A stretch of DNA of 64,000 nt from Owenia fusiformis (taxonomy: Eukaryota > Annelida > Polychaeta > Sabellida > Oweniidae). How positions within the stretch are numbered: position 1 is the stretch's first letter; every line of letters begins with the position of its first letter. This document shows, piece after piece, positions 28,201 through 37,200 of this stretch. The notes beneath the pieces are model-generated. The model worked only from the letters and a program-made list of their open reading frames with translations, made no database searches and was not told the DNA's origin. The stretch is from NCBI GenBank assembly GCA_903813345.2, contig CAIIXF020000005.1:9487375-9551374 (forward strand), given 5' to 3'. Position numbers and translations under genes: made by a program.

Positions 28201-31200
28201 TAATACATGAATATTAGTGGATGACCTGCACATAATGCTTACCCTTTCTGAATTGGGTTATCACATCGTTTTGGACAGTATCGTATCCTCCTCTGTTTAC
28301 AGTCTATATTGTTACAGCTGCCCCATTCACTCCATGGCTGGCAAACAGGAGCTACAATGAAAATTAAGTGTAAAAGAACTGAGCATTTAAAACAATCCAC
28401 TTTTTATGGTGGTGTGCCTTATTGCACATACAGTACATGTATCTTACCTTTAAAATGATACATGACACATACAATGGAGACAATGAAAATTAAATGTAAA
28501 AGAACTGAGCATTTAAAACAATCCACTTTTTGTGGTGGTGTGCCTTCTTGCACATATCTTGATTCATAGTTCATAATGGCAGTCAGTCCATGTGAGGTGA
28601 ACTTCAGAAACATTACTTTACTTATGTCTCTGATCCTGTCCCAGATAGAAACTGTTAAGTATTTAATAAATTTAGAAATGTATCAAATATTTTAAGGATG
28701 CAGTTTTATAGAATGTTAAATTAAATTGTAATTGATAATGGTGCACATGAAATAAATATGAAATTGCACACGTATATGCCTGGCAATATTTCCCTAATTG
28801 ATAATCTTATCTCTGGTTTATATTCTACATCATTAAATAACTATTGGTGCAAAAACTGGATTATGAATAACTGAGTCAAAACAACAGAACAAAAGCAATC
28901 ATTTCAACTGAACTGTGAAAAGGAGAAACTCTTAAGTAACCATCCTCCTAAGCAGGTATCCAGAATCCGTACCTCCTTCTTCCCCCTGCTATAACCAATT
29001 TGGAAGCGCCCGATTTAACTGAATCACGTGATCTAATTATGCGCAATGACTTATACATGATTTTTGTCGCAGTGTTGCGACAGTCAATCAGATTGCGAGT
29101 TCTTAATTGGGGAAATGCTAACTGCTTATCGCAAGGGGAAAAAAGAAAGAATATATTCTGGATTTTGAACCCCTGTGATAGGAGGATGTAAGTAACAGAA
29201 TATTGATAATTAACTGCATCCACTGCCACCAATGTGCCAAACATGACACATGAAAAAATAAGTTCCAACCTTGGCATATGTCAGGAGAGCAAAGTTGCTC
29301 TTGGCTCTCTGTGTGGAAACAATCACTGTCCTCATCACTGGAACGAGCTCCACTGCTGTACATACTGGAGTAACTCTCTTGGCTCTTTACTGAGCTGTCA
29401 CTGCCAGAGTTCTCACTGCTCTTACCACTACTGCTGCCACTAAAATAGGAAAAGTATTTATTTATTGAGAAATGTTCAGATTAGAGAGGTGTTTGAATAT
29501 ACAGGTTTTCCTGTTTAATAAAGCATGATTTATATTAAATATATTAGAACCTCTGTGGCTAGGGGAAGAATTGCCAAAAACAGAAAATTTGAAAAATAGT
29601 TGCTTTTTCACCCAGTTCATATAATGGCTGCTTTTATCCCCAATGTTGAACATGCTAAAAGGGGAAGAGAATGAACAGAGACTCACCTTCTTTTGCGTCT
29701 TCTTTTACTACTACCACTTCCGCTATTACTACTGCTTCCACCTTTATATTTTCTTTTGCTTTTAGAACCATCATCATCTTCTGAGTCTCCATGCTCCGAA
29801 ACACAAGCTATTGGACACTTTCTGTAGCGTCTTCTAGTGCAGTCTAGGACACTACAGCCAGCTAAAAAAATAAAATATGAGAGACAACATGTGATGGAGG
29901 TAAAATTATGTACATGTACATACAACCCCCTTCCATACATACATCTCACAAGACCATTACTTCATGAAACACTGGTTGGTTATGTTATGTTTAAATATTA
30001 ACAATTAAAAGTTTAATCATTGTTTATATTCAATTCAAAGCTTGACGGTGATATGATAATTATACATGCACAATCATTCAAAAGCTAGGAATTAGGAAAT
30101 TAAACCAACTGACTTTCTGCTTCTATCATTTTTCCCATGGTTTTATATTAGACACATCTGAATATGAAAAGAAATGTATGAAATTATGGATAATGCATCA
30201 AGTCAACACAGAATTCCATGTTCTTCAATTACAGGACATTCTAAATACCGAAGACAACTTTCAACATGAGATGTACATATGCATTGTATGCATTGTACAT
30301 GTCGATAAATGAAGAGTTCTGAGTCCCAATAAAAATTATTTTTTCCTAATTTTCTTTTAGAATTTTGAACTAATTTTGTTATGTTTTACACTTTCAAAAT
30401 GAATATGTAAAACATACTGTGTATATAATAAATGCTCTTGATACATGTGTACTATAATCAGAAGTTAAAGTGATATCAGATCTAGCGAGTAACCCATGGA
30501 CCTGAGTGAACGTTTCTTCCGAAAACTTACTTCTTACTAAATATACCAATAAATCTAATTATATTAGAAGTTTCAGAAGAAATGTGGACTCGAGTCCATG
30601 GAGTAACCTTAGCGAAAATAACAGATTCTGATGATGTTAAAGCAGGCTATTATATAAAAATATTTTTACCAGACCACACAGACCATTCAAAGCAAACACC
30701 CAGAAACAATACGTCAGGTTCCTCGTAGCTCCTCGTTGCAGATGATTTATATCTATACTTATACTTGGAGCTTTTTGAACTTTTGCTACTTCCACTTCCT
30801 TTGCTACTTTTATACTGGTACCTTGACCATGAGAAACTGGAAAATAAATGTAATTACATTATGAGTATACGATTCAGGCCCATAGCCAGGATTTGCCAAG
30901 GGGGTTCACTTTTTGAAAAATTCCAGGGGGGTTCACTTTTGACAATTTTGGTCCTAAATTGGCCAAAATCACTTAAAAAGTGCTTAGCATGGTGAAAAAC
31001 TGCATGATTTTGAAAGAATTTTTGGCCAGGGGGGGTTCACCCAAACCCATTGAACCCCCCCTGGCTACGGGCCTGTGATTATATAACAAATAGGAAAAAC
31101 CTAAATCAACAAATAGTAACATGGTAATTAAATCAGGAATCGTGAAACATGTGAAACTGTAATGTGTAAATAAAACAAGAAACAGAGGGAATAATACTGC

Positions 31201-34200
31201 ACCCTTGCAGCAACTCATTAGTTTGCAGCCTCCTTAGTATTAGTATACATGTACATATACTAAAACGTAGTACAGCATTGTACATGTACATTATATAATG
31301 ATCATTCATTTCTGATCAAAGACAAATAAAGTGAGAAGAAAAAGTTGCAATTGTTATGAGAATTTAGAATTTATTTCATGTTTCAAAACATATGATGACA
31401 ATTTTTCAGATTTCATCAGTTTAGTATTCTCACCTCTGAGCGATAACAGTCCCATTTGGATATGTTTTTTCAGCAGCAACTGTAAATAAAAAAATATGAT
31501 TTGAAACATTTATTATGGACTAAAAGCTACGTGTTATTAAATTATTATTAAAGCATTAAATTCTCACTATTTTAAGTTTGAATTTCTCGTTTCAATTACA
31601 TTTTTAAGGATTTCTGGCCATGTTCAGTTAAGGAATGAGTTGGGTACAATTTAAACTTACTCTCCCCGCATGTATCACAGCCTATAAGCATATTTTCATT
31701 GGTAATCTGCTGATGATATATGCCATTGCTTAGACCTTGACAGTATGAGCCCTCTGGAAGACATTGCTGAACCATTCGACGCCGACATTGATTATTTATC
31801 ATGACACACATCTTTTCACCAGTAACTTCTCCTAACTGGCCATTAACTGCAAAACAAAATCACTTCCAACATGCATGTTTGTAATACCAGGTCATTCAAT
31901 AAGTTCACGGAAAAATGGCTCTCATTTCAAAGATTTTGATATTTTCTCATGAAATTTTCACACAATGCATAAAAAATACTTTCCGATTGATTCTCAAAAT
32001 ATCAGCATCTCTTATTTGATTGGTCAAAAATAAGGGTTTCTATGGTAACTTGCACTTTGGCTGCAAATGTAACAAACTAAAATGTTGTTTCTACTTGCAG
32101 TATATTGCAAAAATTTCAATCTGTTTGACCCAAAGTTATGAAAATAATATGTTGCTCAAGTCAATGTATGTGTTTTTGGGCATTTAGACATGGAAGAAAA
32201 TGGTAACATTCTTAAATGACCTCAAGGTGATTCTGGATTTTTCTCATTTGGTGAACATAAGTTTGTGACAAACCATCAAGTCAAGTTTTCATTCACGAGA
32301 TCAAAATACTTCTTTTCAATCTATATATCTTAAAAAAAAACTTACGTTTTGGTTCAAATGGAACAGTGTTACAAAGCTTTCCGGCACAGCAAGAAATACA
32401 TGTTGATTTTTTACATTGGATATCTCCATTCTGTACTTTGCACTTTTTCTTAGGTTGGCATCCGAGACTTTTGTATTTGAGGGGTTCCATCTTGGCATTT
32501 ACTTCCACTTGGGTCATACACACCTGGAGCAAACATTGTAATTATTTAAAACTATGCATACACCACATACATATACCGGTAGTTATAGGGGCAATGAGGT
32601 AAACAAGACAGGGGTCAAGGAAGGCATGGATATTACTCAAGATTCTAATTTCTTGTTTCCTGATTTATGGCTCTTTGACACCCTCTCTCTCTCACATTGG
32701 CTTGCTTAACTATTGTACCTTAATTATTATTATTTCAGAAGTAATTTTGAACTAATGAGCCAATTGTATTCTAGAATGGATAAATGTAATAATGAACAGA
32801 TAATCTGATCAATCAGTACAGTGACTCGAGAATAACAAACATACTGCAGTAAAACCTATTTATGGTGAACACATGGAGCCACAAAAAAGTGTTCACTTTA
32901 GGTAGGTGTCCACAGCTGAGAGGGGATTTTAATGTAAAAGGTCAATGTAAAATGTGGCTTGAAGTAGTGTCTACTAGCGACAAGTGTTCACTAGAGAGAC
33001 ATGTTCAATAAGGCAGGTTTTACTGTGTATGATATGTGTTATTCAATTTTATTCTATTTGAGGAATCAAACCACACACTATATTGACTCGAAACCATGCC
33101 ACAGTCATTCAATGATTCATTTTTTTTCTTTTTTTTTCATTCAATGATTCTACCTGTTCAGCTCCACATATCTGCTCTTTGTTACACTTTTGCAAGTTCC
33201 CAGTATCTACATTTCTACAACTGTAACAACTTTCAGAAAATTGCTCATCAGAAGACCTCTTAGCTCTAGTATGGGCATGCAGGTCATTAGTCAAAGCATC
33301 CACTGAAATACAAATAGAATGACAACTGTACAAAAAGAAACATGCACAAGAATTAATAATATAAATTATCATCAAAACTTCTTTTTACTTTTTGAGCAAT
33401 TACAAAAGAGTACTATGTAAATAAGTGTTAAAAACAAAAGTAAAATAAAAAACAAAAGAGTAAAATATGAATATAGTATGTGTATCAAATATGCTAAGAG
33501 CCAACACATATCTATCCATAAAGATATTTACACTGTACATAATATGTTTATAGAGAGGAAACCACCTTTACGCCATATCTGAGACTATTCTGATTCATTT
33601 TATGTTAGTCTCAGGCCATATGAATGGTTTAAAAACGGTACCCAGAGGTCTCGGTATATTCATCAACTGACATACATGTATTAACCAATGTATATTGCCC
33701 CACACTTTCTAGTTGGCTAGTGTCAGGAGCTAGTGTAAGCGAAGCGAGACCCCAAAAGGGAGAATGGTATGAGGCTTAAGGGGTGTATACACTGACCAGG
33801 AGCGTAGCCAGCTTTCAATCAGTGCAATCGCCAAAAGATTTCAGTCAGGGGAGTCAGGGCCGTCAGATGGGGGGGGGGGGGGGTGCGATGGGTGCGACCG
33901 CACCCCCCTTTGTCACCCCCCAAAATAAATTTGAAAAAAAAATTTTGAAACATTTATTTTTTGAAAAAAAAAAATTTTTGTAATTTTTTTTCATTGACTC
34001 ATACACTTTGAAAGTACCAAGAAAGCACCAAATAGCATCTTAAAATTGTAAAATTCTCTAGGGGTATTGGCCACCCCTCACACCCCCCACAAAACAATGG
34101 AAAAGTTCTAAATTTATTTTAGTGTTTTGTCTCAGACACTTTTAAAGTGCCCAGACATCATCAAATAGCTCCTTGATATAGTTAGTGTTTCTGGGGGACT

Positions 34201-37200
34201 TGCCCCCCCCTCTTGCATCTTGCACTTGCATAACCCCCCCCCCCCCTCTGGCGCCCCCCCCCCCTTGACCCCCCCCCCAAAAAAGGGATTTTCTCAAATT
34301 CTTTAATTAATTCTTACACTTTGAAAGTGCCCAAAAAGCACCAAATAGCGTCGTAAAATTGTAAAATTTCCTAGGGGGAGTGGGCCACCCCTCACACCCC
34401 AATCAAAACAATGGAAAAGTTCTGAATTTGTTTTGTCTCAGACACTTTTAAATTGCCCAGACATCATCAAATAGCTCCTTGATAAAGTTAATGATTCTGG
34501 AAGACTAACACTTACTCGCCCTCTGGCATCCCCACTCCACCTCCCCATCTGGCAGCCCCCCCCCCCTTAACCCCCCCCCCCCCCCCTCAAAAAATTGAGA
34601 TATATCGACTCATATCCTTTGAAAGTGCCCAGAAAGCACCAAATAGCATCTTAGCATAGCATGTAAAACTTTCTTAGGAAATAGGCACTTTTAGGCACAG
34701 ACACTTTTAGTGCCCAAACTTCATCGGATAGCACCTTGATATTGTAAATTTTGATATGGGGGACAAACACTTGCTCCACCTCTGGCACCCCAGCCCCACC
34801 TCCCCCTCTGGCACCCCCCTCCCTTTGACACCCCCAAAATTGTGAAAAAAAATTGTGATTGTTTTTCAATGTTTTTATTGACTAATACACTTTAAAAGTG
34901 CCCAGAAGCACCAAATATCATCTTTAAATTGTAAAATTTTCTAGGAGAGTGAGCCACCCCTCACACCCCCCACAAAACAAAAGAAAATATTCTGAATTTC
35001 ATGTATTGTCTCAGACATTTTTTAAGTGCCCAGACATCATCAAATAGCAACTTGATATGGTCAATGTTTCTGGGGGAAAACCCCTTGCTCCCCTACTGGC
35101 ACCCCACTACTTTTTTAAAATTGCCGCTAATGTTTTTTTATAAAACTTTGGCAATCAATTGCATGTCTTCTATTGTTTACTAAAGGAATAAATTTATGTA
35201 TATAAAAAAAAACTGGCACCACCCCACTTCACCCTCTCATCCTCTTTGACACCCCCAAAAGAATTTGAAAAAAATCATATTTTTCTTATTGACTCATACA
35301 TGTCATAACGCACAGGCGTACCAGATGGTTGCAAATTCGCTCCAAATACATCCAAATTTCAAAATTTTCCTGGGGGAGAACCCCCAGACCCTTCGGAATG
35401 CTCGGTTTTTTATTCACTCCAGTCTTATTCTCGCGGTGGTGGCGTACTACTTGGAAACTTACTGACTTTGAAAGTGCCCAGAAAGCACCAAATAGCATCT
35501 CAAAACTGTAAAATTTTCTAGGGGGAGTGAACCACTCCTCACACCCCCCACAAAACAATTGGAACGTTTGGAAGTTGCATTTGTTAATTCCAAACCAATA
35601 TAGGGAGTTACTGAGCCACCCCCCTCTGACTTACGCGATTTGATTTACGCGGCAAAAAATTGACAATTTTATATTCTCTTTAGTAAGCTAAAAACCGCAC
35701 CCCCCTTGGAGAAAAGTGTCTTACGGGCCTGGGAGTGTGATTGTGGCATAAACAAGTCAAAAAAATAAGATTTATATTGAATTTTACAAAAATTGATCGA
35801 CTTTCTGCAAAATTGAACTCCATGTAGAAGCTTCAAATGAAAACCATTTTAGAGCTCTTTTTGACGCAACAAAGGTGAAAGGGTTTCATTAAAATGTGTG
35901 TTCGAACCTCTAGTAAGTAAAATCCTAATCTTCTGGCAAGTATGTTATCTCACGTCCTTGCTTCAGCCATGGGCTTTCAACTAGAGTTGAAAGCCCATGC
36001 TTCAGCCATGAAACTTAGTGTACTGGCTTGCTACTTACCAAAGTTGACAAAATCTTACTTAGGTCCAAAGCCTTCTCTATATTCCTACTATATAAAGCTA
36101 GTTATATGTCTCTGGCTAGACTTGAGACATAAGTAGGCCCAGTCGAGCCCTCGGCTGAGCTGGTAATTAGCAAATGATAACAAATTATAAAAATGCCGCT
36201 TTGAAAAGTTCAATTCTTGTACAAGAAAGACTGAATAGAACTATACGTAAAGACGCAATAGCGAAATATTAACACAGAACGAAATTTCTACAACATAGGC
36301 CCGGGAGGAATACACCAAGTGACAGATCAAGTTCAACTTAAATCCTGAACAAATGTAAGTATGTCTAATTTATTTACCTGTTAAATAAAAGAGAGTTACA
36401 TTCATATTAACAATCTGGGTAGATTTAATTCAGATTTATTATCAAATCTTATTGTAAAGTAAACATGTGAAGTTTGAAAATATGTTTTTTATCATTCATT
36501 TACTATTTATCATGCCTTTAAAGCACAGTCACGGGAACAAGAGTCATCCCCCTCCCACTCACTTTGTATTAGGTAGAAAATTCTTACATAATACAGTGAG
36601 TAAGGGGATTTAAATCTTCTTCCTGGGCCTGTGCTGTGAAGTTATTTTGGACACCCGTAGCATGATGGCGTCAGCGGGGTTGATATTTAAACTAATTTGG
36701 GTTTTAATAATCCTCATCAAGTCTATTTACAAAGGCTGGTATCGAACGATTTGTCCGCTGTGACGGAGCATGTTATTTTAATAAAAACACTAAGAAAACC
36801 ACACACTATATTTTTAACTCATGATGTTTCGTTATACCAAAGAAAACTATGTACTTATACTTGATGCAATGGATATATCTTTTGCGGGTAACTTTCAATT
36901 ATGTTTGAAGTCCAATAACGCTTCAAGAGGAAAAGCTGGAAATACTTGCTGTTACTGTTTTTAGGTTTTTACGAGTTGTAAACGCAGTGCAAAAGAGTTG
37001 CATACGATGAGGCTGGTATCGAAAGATTTGTCCGCTGTGACAGAGCATGCTATTTTTCATAAAAACACTAAGAATACTCCATGATTTATTTTTAACTCAT
37101 ATGTTTCGTTATACCGAAGAAAATAACTTACTCCATGCAATGGATATATCATTTGCGGGTAACTTTCACTTCTGTTTGAAGTCCAATAACGCTGGGAGGA

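Noticed and set aside
29000-29191. Plus-strand frame in gene A intron 8
   Set aside because: Short, no domain, no conserved counterpart, within an intron.
32346-33302. Three-finger toxin
   Set aside because: The fold signature is shared with Ly6/uPAR proteins; here it is the N-terminal module of a large mosaic protein, so a toxin call is not supported.
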